A stretch of DNA of 64,000 nucleotides from Piezodorus guildinii (Eukaryota; Arthropoda; Insecta; Hemiptera; Pentatomidae): NCBI GenBank assembly GCA_023052935.1, contig CM041293.1, positions 176,629,600 through 176,693,599 of the forward strand. The letters are read 5' to 3'. Below the pieces are notes generated by a model, which did no database searches, was not told the DNA's origin, and saw only the letters and a program-made list of their open reading frames with translations. Shown here piece by piece: positions 11,667 to 22,081 of the stretch (position 1 is the stretch's first letter; the number at the start of each line of letters is the position of its first letter). The translations under genes and the position numbers were made by a program.

Positions 11667-13194
11667 GTGCTCAGAGCTTTTGGCTCAGTAGCCATGTTAG
11701 AAAAAACCAATACGTCTTCAGTTTCCCCTAACGATATGAGACCAATAAACCAAAATGAAAAAGTAATGGAAAATAAGCCAAAAAATAGTAACGTAACACA
11801 TAACCTTAACCCTTTCGAAACAAGTTACGCTAAAGCTACCGCTACCGAAAGATTTTCCAAACGTGAAAATGCAATCATCTTACACACCCATCCAGGCATC
11901 AAACAAAAACAATACGATCTGAAAATTGCATCCCTAATCGATCCTAAATTCATCCGCTATACATCCAGAATCTCAAACTCCCGATTTTGTATCCATTTTA
12001 GCAACAAAGAAGCTGTCGATAGTATTTTAAAGAACCATAAATCTATAGTCATTGATGATAAAGAAATTAACATAAAGCGCCTAGTGAACCCCGCCAACGA
12101 ATAATAATTTCGAATGCATGTCCATCCATACCGCACGAAACTATAGAAAAAGAACTTAAAAGCCTAGGCTTAAAATTAGTATCAGCCATGCATTTTCTCA
12201 GAGCCGGCTACCAAGACCCAAGATTAGCCCACGTACTAACTTTTAGACGACAGGTCTATATTCCACCTGAAGACCTAAGCAAGCTCCCATCGTCATTACT
12301 AATAAAGCATGACAGTGTTCCTTACCGAATTTTTTTCAGTGAGGACATTGTCACTTGTTTTATTTGTAAGCAACCGGGCCACATTTCTACTGATTGCCCT
12401 GAGTGCGAAAATAACGGTGATATCCCTGAGTCTCAAATCAACCAAAAAGAAAATGAACTAATTAATTTTAATAATGAAACAAACAGCGTTAGTAAAAAAG
12501 AAAACATCAATAATTTTATATTAGATACGCCAAACGATATTATTCCCAATAGGAATTTCACAGTAGAGCAAACGCCAGCCAGTCGCCATGACAACGCTAT
12601 CACAGTGAAGAAGCTCCCCGGGAACCAGGTTATAACTGAAGGTATTGTTACAGAGAAACAACCTACCGAAACAACAGTTGGAATCGATAGTAATAACTTG
12701 ATATTGGTACCTACTGTGGTTTCTGGTGTCAAACGGTGTCATTCCACCACTACTCCTTCAGCTGTATCCACAACTGAGTTAAACTTTAACGTTGGATCCC
12801 CTAGAAGATTCCGAAAATACGATTGATTTGAATAATTTCCACCCATGGCAGCTACCCAAAGTCTCAGTAAAAAACAAAGAAATTAAAAAAGTCTGAGAGC
12901 AATTCTACGAGTAACTTTGAAGGCGCCCGAAAGGTTATCGAAGAAAATAGCGAGAAATATCCAATATCTTTTGATGAGATGACCAAAATTATTGAACTAT
13001 CGTCTAGCAATAAAAACGTTAGGGCATTAGTTGGCGAATTTATTAGTAATACAGAAGGCCTTAGGACCATGCTGACGGATACTAAATCACTAATACATGA
13101 TCGCCGTACAAAATTAAAAATATCTAAATTGTTAAAAAAACAGTGGGACACAATAGAAAGTGCGATAAACACTGATGAAAGTACTGACAACTAA
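11667..13194 (+). pseudogene. Jockey-type ORF1 (gag-like nucleic-acid-binding protein), frameshifted
   Basis: Three open pieces make one gag-like protein: 11667-12104, 12105-12826 and about 12880-13194, separated by a frameshift near 12095 and another between 12826 and 12890. The first piece has an RRM-like stretch rich in KENAIILHTHPG-type text. The second carries a single CCHC zinc knuckle, CFICKQPGHISTDC, at about 12357-12398, after the conserved VYIPPEDLSKLPSS block. The third is a helical C-terminal tail. ORF1 proteins of this type bind the element RNA and form the ribonucleoprotein particle. It lies 49 bp upstream of ORF2, the usual two-ORF layout. The frameshifts mean it is dead. Confidence 0.85.
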
Positions 13195-13243
13195 TCGATG
13201 GAGAGGCTCTTAAAAATCAACTAATTTTATAAAATTTTACTTT

Positions 13244-14099
13244 ATGACAATTAATAGTAAGAACTCGGTAATTGTGCAGTGGAACTGCAATGGTTCCTAC
13301 AAACATTATGAATATTTTAGAATATTTTTTTCTGAAGAAAATCCTATTTGTTTTTGTTTACAAGAGACACATTTTTTAGAATCGCTGGCAGTAAATTTAA
13401 AAAACTTTAATATTTATCGAAAAGATAGAACTGATAGTAACCATGCCTGGGAAGGAGTAGCAATAATGGTAAAAACAGATGTATTTTCAGAACCATTTAA
13501 CATCAAATCATCTTTAGAAGTTGTAGCCGCTAAAATATACAGACCAGAACCCATTACAATCTGCAATATTTACATACCACCAAATCGAAATTTCACATGC
13601 AGCGACCTACAATTAATAGTTGATGAACTTCCAAGACCTATCATTCTGGTTGGAGATCTGAACGGACACAGCACTCTGTGGGACTCCACTCTATCCGACT
13701 ACCAAAATAGGGGGAAGGAAATAGAAACGTTTATGGACAACAATAACTTCTTAGTATTAGTTAACGATGGCTCTCCGACTCATTTCTGAGCTAATGGCGC
13801 TCTTTCCGCTATTGATTTGTCATTCGTAGACGTAAGTTTACCTTTACAAAGTTCATAGGCGAGTCAAAGATACCTTGAATGGAAGCGATCACTTCCCGAT
13901 TACAATAAAGTTTGAGGGTGATGAGAATACAAATTCAAAAGGTATTTCTAGATGGTCTGAGAGAAGAAACCGCCATGAAGAAGTTGTCCTAGCCAGACTA
14001 CGCTGCGGCCATACCGCCATTACCCATACTTACCTCCTGAAGGGACTCTACCCTCCGACCTCCAGGACTTGCAAGAGCCCGCTGACAGTGGATAAGTAA
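13244..14099 (+). pseudogene. Jockey-type ORF2: AP-like endonuclease fused by deletion to RNase H tail
   Basis: 13244-13789 is open and encodes an exonuclease-endonuclease-phosphatase domain. It has VQWNCNGS (metal site), QETHF (catalytic Glu), and GDLNGHSTLWDS (Asp/Asn pair). A TGA ends this frame at 13787, the homology continues through NGALSAIDLSF, and a second break follows. The frame reopens at 13875 with the conserved SDHFPITI ending of the nuclease. At about 13960 the text jumps straight to HEEVVLARLRCGHTAITHTY, the C-terminal tail of RNase H-bearing Jockey/I-type proteins. The whole reverse transcriptase, roughly 2 kb in a complete relative, is missing. The nick-forming domain remains but no polymerase, so the copy cannot retrotranspose itself. 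Confidence 0.85.
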
Positions 14100-14326
14100 T
14101 AGGCTGGACGTTGCTCTTGGTGACAGCGAGGACAGAGTTAAAAGGTTATTCAAGTTTTTAAAATAATGTGGAGTGTATAATCATATATAGTTTATTAACA
14201 ATGTCAAAGAGAAAAAAAACAAAACTAATGTTATATTGACCATATAATGTATGTATTGTAATATGCTAATGACCCTTAGTGGGTAGATGCATTTAAACAA
14301 TAAATAAATAAATAATCTTAACATTG

Positions 14327-14462
14327 GAAAAAAAAATGATTATATGAAGATAGTGTTTGTTTCACAAACTTCCTATAATGAGTATAATTATATTTAAATA
14401 CCGTACTAAAAGTTAAGCTTGGATTGAAAAGCGAAAATCATACTAATTTTGTCGATTCGTCC
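14327..14462. other. Short unassigned AT-rich spacer
   Basis: No feature recognised. Confidence 0.4.
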
Positions 14463-14503
14463 GGTTCGATGAGAATCCGATTTGCCGGATTGCAATCCCT
14501 AAT
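14463..14503 (-). repeat. hAT-type terminal fragment
   Basis: Read on the minus strand it starts TTAGGGATTGCAATCCGG, resembling hAT termini. The same end recurs at 33023-33053. Only one end is visible. Confidence 0.35.
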
Positions 14504-14567
14504 TAAAACCTATAGAACATTAAAGCACGTTACATTTAATATCGATATAGCGAGTTTGATCAATATA

Positions 14568-15465
14568 TTGGGTTGATGCAAAATTAATGCAGGTTTTTAG
14601 TAGGTATTGTAAATACGCCATATCTTTACTTTAACCATATATATTTAATCAAAATAATTTCCATCTGAATCAATGCACTTTTGCCAACGTTCAACAAGCT
14701 TTCTTATTCCACCAGAAAAAAAATCCGAATCCCTGGACTCAATGAAATCACGAAAAGAATTTTCAATGTCGTCCTGGTTTTGAAAATTTTTCTCCCTCAA
14801 AAAGTTGTCCAGATGCCTGAAAAAGTGGAAGTCTGTAAGAGAGAGGTCAGGTGAATAAGGCGGATGTTGGAGAACTTCGTAGCCCAACTCGTGCAGTCGT
14901 CGAAGCGTTGGTTGTGCAACGTGTGGTCTGGCGTTATCGTGGAGCAGGATCGGCCCCTTCCGATTCATCAATGCTGGGCAAAGACGTTGCAATTTTTGAG
15001 TTCCGAGTTCCGCCGCCATTTCTCGTGTGGTTTTGGTTGGGTCTTCTTCCACTTTTGACCTCAGCTGGTCGTTGTCCAGAGCAAGATGACGGCCCCGACC
15101 TTCCTTGTCTTCGAGGTCGAAATCTCCTCTGCGAAACTTCTGGAACCAACGCTGCACCGTGCACTCATTAATAGCCCCTGACCCCACACTTCATTAATAT
15201 TACGAGCCGTTTGCGCAGCGCTGCGCCCTAATTTAAATTCGTAAAAATAAATTTGACGAAAATCGCACTTTGACATTTTCGATTCAAGACCTTTGAACAC
15301 ACTGAACAAAACGATTTTACTAAACAAATTCATGGTGAAAGAGAGGGTATTAGATAAGGTTTGTTTTGGTATAATAATGATCAATGTTAGGATTAGCTTT
15401 GTTTACACAATTGGAATTAAGATATTGCAATAGAGGAAACCTGCATTAATTTTGCATCAACCCAA
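14568..15465 (-). mobile_element. Mariner-2, internally deleted
   Basis: The inverted repeats are TTGGGTTGATGCAAAATTAA and its complement ending CATCAACCCAA, with TA on each side (14566-14567, 15466-15467). The 898-bp length is shorter than the roughly 1.3 kb usual for mariner, which matches a deletion in the transposase gene. Confidence 0.92.
14645..15276 (-). pseudogene. Mariner-2 transposase, deleted and frameshifted
   Basis: The minus-strand protein starts MSKCDFRQIYFYEFKLGRSA and continues through a helix-turn-helix region (ARNINEVWG, INECTVQRWFQKFRRGDFDL). A frameshift lies near 15185. After REMAAELGT the text jumps to a shortened segment leading into HDNARPHVAQ (second catalytic Asp) and HPPYSPDLSLTDFHFF (third Asp). 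The first catalytic Asp and the middle of the DDE/D core are lost. The C-terminus is intact to the stop at 14645. Full mariner transposases are about 345 residues; this one keeps about 210. It binds transposon ends in its active relatives, but here catalysis is ruled out. Confidence 0.88.
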
Positions 15466-15540
15466 TATTTGGAGCCATTTTTGAGAAAATGCTAAAAAAG
15501 TGCAAAATGTATGGTATTTTTGAGGGGGTGAGGGTGAAAT

Positions 15541-15945
15541 GAATAATAGCTGCACAATGGTATCAAAATATTCTTTTATTGTCCTGTAGGTACACTAGAT
15601 AGAAAATGAAAAAGAATAAATTAACCCAGAAGAGAGACAAAATGAGGGCGCACAATAATAACAATAGAGATAGATGACAACAGCTGGTGAGAGGTTGCAA
15701 TGGGTTTATCGCTGTAAAATAAAATAATATTTCTATTATAATAATGTACAGAAAATAAAATAACAAATAATAATAAGCTTCAATTAAATATAAAGATAAC
15801 TAAAATATAAACATGTTTGAGACAGAGACAAATCCATTTCACATAACCTCTTTGCTCCCACCAGCTGTGTGTTATAACCTCACTCCTTCACACACATCAG
15901 GCCTGTCACAGTATAAACATCTCAGGCATGAATTTTACATTAATA
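15541..15945. other. Unassigned spacer
   Basis: A minus-strand frame at 15563-15766 is leucine/phenylalanine rich from AT-rich composition and shows no recognisable domain. Nothing else identified. Confidence 0.35.
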
Positions 15946-16029
15946 TGAAACTTTTATTTCGTTTTTGAACTTGACTTACCACACACATTGCGACCTTCTG
16001 TGGGACTAGGAAATTAGGAGTCGGAAATT
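15946..16029 (+). repeat. Hel-A 3' part, left of Fam-B insertion
   Basis: Contains ATGAAACTTTTATTTCGTTT and GACTTACCACACACA, the Hel-A section before the terminal hairpin. It continues at 17813-17866 after the Fam-B block. Confidence 0.6.
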
Positions 16030-17177
16030 AAGACGTCAAGTTCCAAAAGGTAGTATATCCACGTTAAACAATTTTACAGAAAACGCAAAAATCTGTCATC
16101 TATTTATTAATGGACCAATTGTCTTGATTATGTTTTTATTAAAATCTAAAATTGATTTTTTTACTTTATTAACAACTCATTTTCCAAATCATTGCACTTT
16201 TCTCATGACACTTAACAACATAATATGGATATGGTACTTTTCGGAACGAATAAAAGGGATATAATACTTCTTGGAAGAATATAACGCGAGATAACAGTCA
16301 TTATAACCTTCCTCATACAACTTTACTGATAACTAACGTCTTTATTATGTCAATTACTAAGTTAGGTATATTTCCCTATAATCACTCTGAGAAATACCTT
16401 TCCTTGTAAGTTAAATATATTTTATTGTACAAGAAAGCGAATAGTTAAAGGAATTTTGGCACTATGATAAGAAAGTAAGTAATTATAAAATTTGTTTTGA
16501 ACTTTTACTTATTATCTCTGTGAAGTCAACAAATGTATTTATATTATTAACTACGAGTAATTATTATTTAAATATAAAGACTGATAAATAATTAACTTTT
16601 ATTTCGGTTTCCTATCTTTTTTAAAAAAAAAAAAAAAACATCTATTAGGTTTAATCAGGCACGGTTTTTCTTCTCATATTTAACAAGGTCAAGGAATTCT
16701 AATTCCAACCATTTCCTGGGAAAAAAATACCATTAGTCTATTTAAATGTAAGTTTCCTAAGATTTTTATATCAAATTTATGTGGTTGCAAGAAGAAATAC
16801 TATGAAAAAACTTTATTTAATTGGGAACCTACGAGAACCGAAGTGAGGCAATTAAGTTGTTTAAAACAGCCTAAAAACTGATTATTAAATTAAAAATATT
16901 GATCAAAAGAATAGCAGTGATTCAAGACGTATTAAATGAACCAATAAAAATGTACCAAATGAAGAAAACGATAAATTAATGGTGATATATTACGGGATTA
17001 AGTGCTTCCGCCGTATAGCAGGAAATATATTACCTTTTAGAAGGAAATGAAAGGAAAGGTTATATCTGTTTACAGAGGATATAGTACCTTTTGGAACGAA
17101 ACCATTAGAATACAAATATGTGAAAATATCAACTTTGAAAAAAATGTCCTTTAGTACCTTTTGGAAACCAACGTCTC
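16030..17177 (-). mobile_element. Fam-B, near-complete, reverse orientation
   Basis: Matches 10085-11361 in reverse complement over its length. The ends are AAGACGTCAAGTTCCAAAAG and CTTTTGGAAACCAACGTCTC, flanked by AATT (16026-16029) and AATC (17178-17181). Non-coding. A 16-bp A-run sits near 16624. Confidence 0.82.
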
Positions 17178-17195
17178 AATCGTGATATTTCTTTT

Positions 17196-17285
17196 TTTTT
17201 TCCATTCCCACTCTAGCCCCACTAGCTTCTACCCCTAGCTTCCTCTTCGATCCCTGATAACCCTCCGAGGCGTCATAAATACTTA
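17196..17285 (+). pseudogene. Jockey-type C-terminal scrap
   Basis: About 90 bp match the 3' coding end seen at 52500-52570 (CTTCCTCTTCGATCCCTGAT, then AACCCTCCGAGGCG, the RRLKRR-like tail). It is surrounded by Fam-B pieces. Confidence 0.55.
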
Positions 17286-17452
17286 TGAGGACATATAAAT
17301 ATCATAAATGTATATGGTACTGTATTTTACATGATCTTTTATCAACCGAATTAATTAACTAAGTAAAGAAGATAATTTAACTGCTTAAATATTTAAAGCA
17401 AGCAAATTTTATTAACATTTAAAATGATTAATCAACATTTATCAAAATCAAA

Positions 17453-17812
17453 AATCAATAAAAATGAAGAAAACAATAAATTAATGGTGATATATTACGG
17501 CAGTAGGTGCTTCTGCCGTATAGTTGGAAGGAGAACACCTTTTCGAAGGAAAAGTTATATCTGTATACAGAGAATATAGTACGTTTTGGAAGGAAATGTT
17601 TTTAGTACCGTTAGGAATAAAATGGAATGTGGATTTAGTACCTTTTGGAATGAAATGGAATTTTCAAATACGTTTTTAAAGGATTTCTTTTTTTTTTTAG
17701 ATAAAATCTGATGACGGATTTAGATAAAACTTAGCCATTAGAATACAAATATTTGAAAATATCAAGTTTGAAAAAAAAATGTCCTTTAGTACCTTTTAGA
17801 AATCAACTTTTC
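17453..17812 (-). repeat. Fam-B terminal fragment
   Basis: Matches the end-proximal 360 bp of Fam-B in reverse orientation, ending CTTTTAGAAATCAACTTTTC before AATT at 17813-17816. It may be the remains of an older copy into which the upstream block was inserted. Confidence 0.75.
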
Positions 17813-17866
17813 AATTTTCGCGATCGTTACGATGCATTTCATATATAGGTAAGTGAAAACAAAAAG
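17813..17866 (+). repeat. Hel-A 3' terminus
   Basis: AATTTTCGCGATCG then ATATATAGGTAAGTGAAA, continuing the Hel-A copy interrupted at 16029. Confidence 0.65.
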
Positions 17867-18300
17867 AACATATTCTATGAATAAATCCCGTGCAAGATTT
17901 CTAGAAAATTAAAAAAACAAAAACAAAACATTGGAGTATTTCTATAAAAGAAGGTGGAACGGACCTAAAAACTCTGAAAGATATGACACCTAAGGGGAAG
18001 CAATCTAGCGACATCATTTTTCTTCCCAACCGCCACTTTTATTCCGCCTTTCTTTGTATTCAAAACTCTCATCTTCCACGGATTTTTATATTTAGTGGTT
18101 AATAGATTTTTAAGGAATATGATTTTTTTTTTGTTTTTGTTATGTAATAAGTAGGGCTAGGATTTTCATATAATTAAAAACGCCAAATATTTAATAATTA
18201 TGTGAAATTAGTGAAAATATGTAAACAGTAAATAGCCTTCTAAAACATTCTATACCCAATAAATTTCGATGAAAAACAGTTTTATTTTAAGAATAAAAAA
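17867..18300. other. Unassigned spacer
   Basis: No repeat or coding signal recognised. Confidence 0.35.
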
Positions 18301-18307
18301 TACAAAA

Positions 18308-18572
18308 GGGATCACTTGCAGCAGGGTGGCTAGCATAACAGCCTCATATGCCAAAAGTCACGGGCTCAAATCCACAGGTGGTCCTAGATATGCCGTCCTT
18401 TTGAGGGGACGATAAAAGGTGGTCCCGAGCCTGTGCGATGTCAGGTACTCTTTAAAGATCCATATCTTAATTAAACCTGGATAGACAAAATTTAGGACTC
18501 CCACTGTAGCATCGTCCGATTAGCCACAGTAGCATAAAGTGACGTTAAATAACATAAACAAACAAACAAAAA
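18308..18572 (+). mobile_element. SINE-1, with small internal deletion
   Basis: Head, conserved central block (shortened before the GAGGGGACGATAAA segment) and A-rich tail are present. The deletion removes the poly-T/poly-A stretch normally between box B and the central block. Confidence 0.88.
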
Positions 18573-18885
18573 ACTTTTCCTACGTCGATTGGGCCTTAAT
18601 ATCGACCAAATTGGCCAATCCTTGATATTTTCTCGTATTTTTACAAGAGTTTATTGATATATATCTAGCAGCTAGTTTTTTCTTAAGGTGAATTCATCAG
18701 GCATTTTTTTCAATGTACTTTTCCAAAAAAAATTTAAGAGACGAATTATTAAATTTGTTTAACGGAATGTCAGCCTGCACAAAACAGAAAGACTATTCAT
18801 AAAAGGTAACATCATTTTATAAAAACAAAAATAAATTAATTCAGTTCTCTTAAAGTTGCTATTATATACAAAGGTTTAATGTTGA
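18573..18885. other. Unassigned spacer
   Basis: AT-rich, no family recognised. Confidence 0.35.
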
Positions 18886-18889
18886 AATG

Positions 18890-19048
18890 TTTTTGAACAA
18901 ACATGTTGTTGAAGGTACTTTAGAGGAAGAAAATTTAAAATATCGGCATTTAAGCCCTGTCAGACTATTTCAATCAGAATGTAACCTGCATAATTTTAAA
19001 GCCCATTAAATTTCACATCGTTATAGGGAGTTTGATCAAAAACAGTTT
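18890..19048 (+). repeat. Hel-A central fragment
   Basis: Carries AAGGTACTTTAGAGGAAG, ATCGGCATTTAAGCCCTGT and AATTTCACATCGTTATAGGG, in consensus order. Confidence 0.75.
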
Positions 19049-19059
19049 CCAATCTCCCA

Positions 19060-19310
19060 CCATGCGCCCTGATGATGACCAACAAAGGGGGTCGAAACGT
19101 TGGCAAACAATAAATAGTTGAAACTATTTAGTTGTTTCATTTAATGACCGCCACCCGGACTAATTCCTTCCATTAAAAATATAATATTTATACTTCTTGA
19201 AAATGTATACGTCTTATATTAATGGAGTAGTTGTTGACCGTTTTGACTATATGGTAAGGAAGTTGGTTGAGGGTGCAGCCACCAACAAAAAAAATACACC
19301 AGTAAGAAAA
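19060..19310 (+). repeat. Penelope-type 3' end with hammerhead-like box
   Basis: CCTGATGATGACCAACAAAG at 19068 is followed by GGGGTCGAAACGTTGG. A CTGATGA box and a GAAAC box flank a GACC/GGTC stem. An AATAAATAGTTGAAACTATT stretch and a GACCGCCACCCGGACTA tail follow. Similar boxes end several relics in this window. Ribozyme activity is not claimed. Confidence 0.5.
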
Positions 19311-19325
19311 ACAAAATCTGGTGCG

Positions 19326-19430
19326 CGCAACACTCGACTGTCACGTGCCTCCGTTATTTATATCAATTTAAGATTCTTTAAATATATTAAGAGATAAAAA
19401 TAAATTAATTAAATTGAATTGAACGGACAC
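19326..19430 (+). repeat. Hel-A 5' fragment
   Basis: TCTGGTGCGCGCAACACTCG start, then the GAGATAAAAATAAATTAATT section; truncated after about 110 bp. Confidence 0.7.
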
Positions 19431-19745
19431 AGAGACTAGATGTCAACTGAATGATGTTAAGTTAAAAAGAAGGGAGACAGACATATTGCAAAATTAAACA
19501 TACTGTAATTTAATTAGGAGGTTGTTGGCTTGGAGGATATTGGGTGAGCAGGCATGGGGACATCCTAATTAGATCTATCTTCACTTTTAGAACATACGTT
19601 TCAACAACTTCACTTTTTATTTTATTATGCAGCATCTTATCTTAATATAAGTAATATTATTTTATAAAAACTTGGTACACGCACACAACATTCCCTCACT
19701 ATCTCTCGGTTAAATCAAGTTTTTAAATAAATTAATATTAATTTT
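19431..19745. other. Unassigned spacer
   Basis: No recognised feature. Confidence 0.35.
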
Positions 19746-19757
19746 AAAATAGAAAAA

Positions 19758-19990
19758 TCTTGTGCGGGAAACACACAACTTTCACTTACCTTGGCTGTTA
19801 AATAAACTTAAAGTTGAAAAAGGTTTTAAGTAAATTTAAATAAATTAAGACCCTGTCTAAGTCCCTGAAGTTACACTCAAATATTCTATTTAGGTGTAGA
19901 AAATATGGGAAGAAGAGAAAAATGGTAGTTCTACAAGAAGAAGAAGTCAGATTTTTACAACAATTGGACAACTGTTTGTTGTCTTTAGCA
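19758..19990 (+). repeat. Hel-A 5' fragment, diverged
   Basis: TCTTGTGCGGGAAACACACA start, then text that soon departs from the consensus. The minus frame at 19798-20058 overlapping it is not credible. Confidence 0.55.
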
Positions 19991-19994
19991 ATGC

Positions 19995-20265
19995 TAAAAA
20001 ACAGGTAAATATATAAATTAAACGAATTCGAATGTTCAACTAAACGAGAAAACTGCAAACATATTTTTTAATGCAATTTTTTGTTTTTGAACTTAAGAAC
20101 AGTACATATAATTGTATAATATACCGTTAGAATATTAAAGATTTTAGAAAAATATTATCTTATACATAATATTATAAAAGTTAAGGGGGAGTGATGAAAA
20201 GCCGATAAAACAAACTGATTGTCGTAGATAATAGTATAAAAGATTACTTAATATAACACATGCAT
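19995..20265 (-). repeat. Hel-A fragment
   Basis: Reverse-strand match: ACAGGTAAATATATAAATTA, ATATACCGTTAGAATATTAA, GATGAAAAGCCGATAAAACA. Cut at 20265 by a Jockey fragment. Confidence 0.75.
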
Positions 20266-20267
20266 GA

Positions 20268-20850
20268 AGAGAAACTGCCCATTGGCAGCACTCTTTAGTA
20301 GTGATTCTAAATAAGAAGGTCTCGAAACCATCTTCTTTACAGACGCCTCGGAAGATTGTCAGGAATGGAAAAGGAAGCGAGGATTGAAACTAGTGGGCTA
20401 GAGACAGTGTGGAGTTTTTAATGGAAGGATTGATATCTGGTTCAGGCCACATATGGAACATTAAGGTCTTTATGGATAAGTTTATTCGTGACAAAGTAAG
20501 GAGCGTTAAGGATTTTGGATTGGAGAGCCCTATAGCTCAACTCCGAATGTCCAGATAGGCCTTAGGATTGTAATGTAGATGAGTCTTTTGTAGTTAAGTG
20601 TTAAAGCCTCTGTCTTGTAAGTGTTGAAGTAACCGACAGTTTCTTGTCATTTCAGCCTAGTATGCGGATTCTATGTTAGACGTTTGTCATGTAGGAGTCC
20701 CAGGTAGCGGATCTGTTCAACTGGAACTAACGGAATATTATTAAAGGATACTGTAGGGCAGGATGTCATATGTTTACGACGAAGGGTAAAGGTTATTCGG
20801 TGAGATTGTGTTCAGTTAAATTTTAAATTACTTATTAATCATGTATATGT
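20268..20850 (-). pseudogene. Jockey-type 3' fragment, degraded
   Basis: Minus-strand match to the fragment at 911-1508 (CTGCCCATTGGCAGCACTC, then GGAAGATTGTCAGGAATGG). It extends further 5' into reverse transcriptase coding DNA (GTAGCGGATCTGTTCAACTG, then GTGAGATTGTGTTCAGTTAA), which is shared with 23335-23610. Many frameshifts; an internal deletion removes part of the conserved IIRPIW block. Confidence 0.7.
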
Positions 20851-20857
20851 ATTATTT

Positions 20858-21125
20858 TTTTATTTATTAAACGTCACTTTATGCTAATGTGGCTAATCGG
20901 ACGATGCTACAGAGGGAGTCCTAAATTTTGCCTATCGAGATTTTATCAGGATAGGGATCTTTAACGAGTACCTGACATCGCACAGGCTCGGGACCACATT
21001 TAAACGTCCCCTTCAAAGGACGGCATAACTAAGGATTTTTTACTTCCATAAAAAAATCCTAGGGCCACCCGCAGGTTCGAACTCGCGACCTTTGGCGTAG
21101 AAAGCTGTTATGCTGGCCACTATAA
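20858..21125 (-). mobile_element. SINE-1, reverse, 5' end clipped
   Basis: Tail, central block and box B (read reversed as GGTTCGAACTCGCG) are present. The A-box region is cut after GGCCACTATAA. Confidence 0.88.
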
Positions 21126-21185
21126 ACTGTAAGCTTGTGATGATCAAAAAATTCTTTGTTAAGACCCAGTGTAAAATCTAAAAAA

Positions 21186-21905
21186 TCTGGTGCACGCAAC
21201 TCACGACTTCTACTTACCTACGTAGTTAAAATCAATTTAAGAATTTTTGAAATAAGTTTAAAGAAATAATAACAATGATTTTCGATATAAACATGTGTTT
21301 TATTAAATAATGCATTATATTATTACCTAAAACAATCAGTTACATGTTACAACTTTGTGTTTAAGATAATATTTTTTCAAAAAATGTTAGCTTTCCGACG
21401 GTATATTATACATATACATACATAGTTCTTATCTTAAAAAATAACAAAAATTACATTAAAAAAACGTTTGCAGTTTTCTCTTTCAGTTGATTATCATATT
21501 TGTCCAACATGTATATTTAGCCGTTTTATTTCAATATTAACAACATGAAATGGTTAATTTTTTCCAAACTACAAAATTTAAGACACTTTAGAGAAAGAAA
21601 ATTTAAACTATCGCTATTTAAGTAATGTCAGACTGTTCCAATCAGCATGAAACCTACATCATATTAAAGCCCGTTTAATTTTACGTCGATTTTGGGAGTT
21701 TAATCAAAATCGTTGGAGCTATTTTTGAGAAAATCAGAAAAAGGTGCAAAATGCATGATATAAAGTGGCTCTTCTGATTAGCTCATTTTGATGAAAACGT
21801 TTCTGTTACATCTCGGGCGTATAGTTGTCTTCAATATAAACTTTCAGTTTCATAGAACTTTTAGTTTCCGCCCGGGAGTTACCACACACACAGACCTTTT
21901 TGCAG
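21186..21905 (+). repeat. Hel-A, 3'-truncated
   Basis: Starts TCTGGTGCACGCAACTCACG and runs in consensus order to the ACACACAGACCTTTTTGC section, then stops without the terminal hairpin. Confidence 0.8.
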
Positions 21906-22076
21906 TGGACGTTTATGCAATAGTTGTCTTTTTGAATACAAGAATAGCAATATAGATGTATAATTTACTGTTGGATAGCTAAAGATATTAGAAAAAAAAT
22001 ATTATCTTATACACGGAATTGTAAAAGTTAAGGGAGAGTGATGAAAACCCGATAAACCCAACTGATTGTTGCAGAT
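21906..22076 (-). repeat. Hel-A fragment, inverted
   Basis: Reverse-strand section equivalent to the first third of the element (ATAATTTACTGTTGGATAGC, GATGAAAACCCGATAAACCC). Confidence 0.7.
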
Positions 22077-22081
22077 AAAAA

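Larger units (their letters stand above)
11474..14312 (+). mobile_element. Jockey-type element with both ends intact but RT deleted
   Basis: Bounded by TAATCTTAACATTG at 11460-11473 and 14313-14326, a 14-bp target duplication. It contains a 5' UTR, a gag-like ORF1, the endonuclease part of ORF2, an internal deletion, the RNase H-like tail of ORF2, and a 3' UTR ending in (TAAA)n. The 5' end is therefore present, unlike most Jockey-type pieces in this window. Confidence 0.9.
14504..15540 (+). repeat. Hel-A fragment split by Mariner-2
   Basis: The left part (to 14567) ends in the ATCGATATAGCGAGTTTGAT box. The right part (15466-15540) resumes with GGAGCCATTTTTGAGAAAAT and GTGCAAAATGTATGGTAT exactly where the consensus continues, so Mariner-2 inserted into this copy. 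Confidence 0.8.

Noticed and set aside
12433..12742. Minus-strand frames opposite the Jockey-type ORF1
   Set aside because: Antisense shadows of the gag frame, which has a clear zinc knuckle.
14851..15171. Plus-strand and alternative frames across Mariner-2
   Set aside because: Shadows of the minus-strand transposase with no motifs.
19060..19110. Functional hammerhead ribozyme
   Set aside because: The core boxes are present but an extra base precedes stem II and stems I/III were not convincingly paired by eye. Reported only as hammerhead-like.
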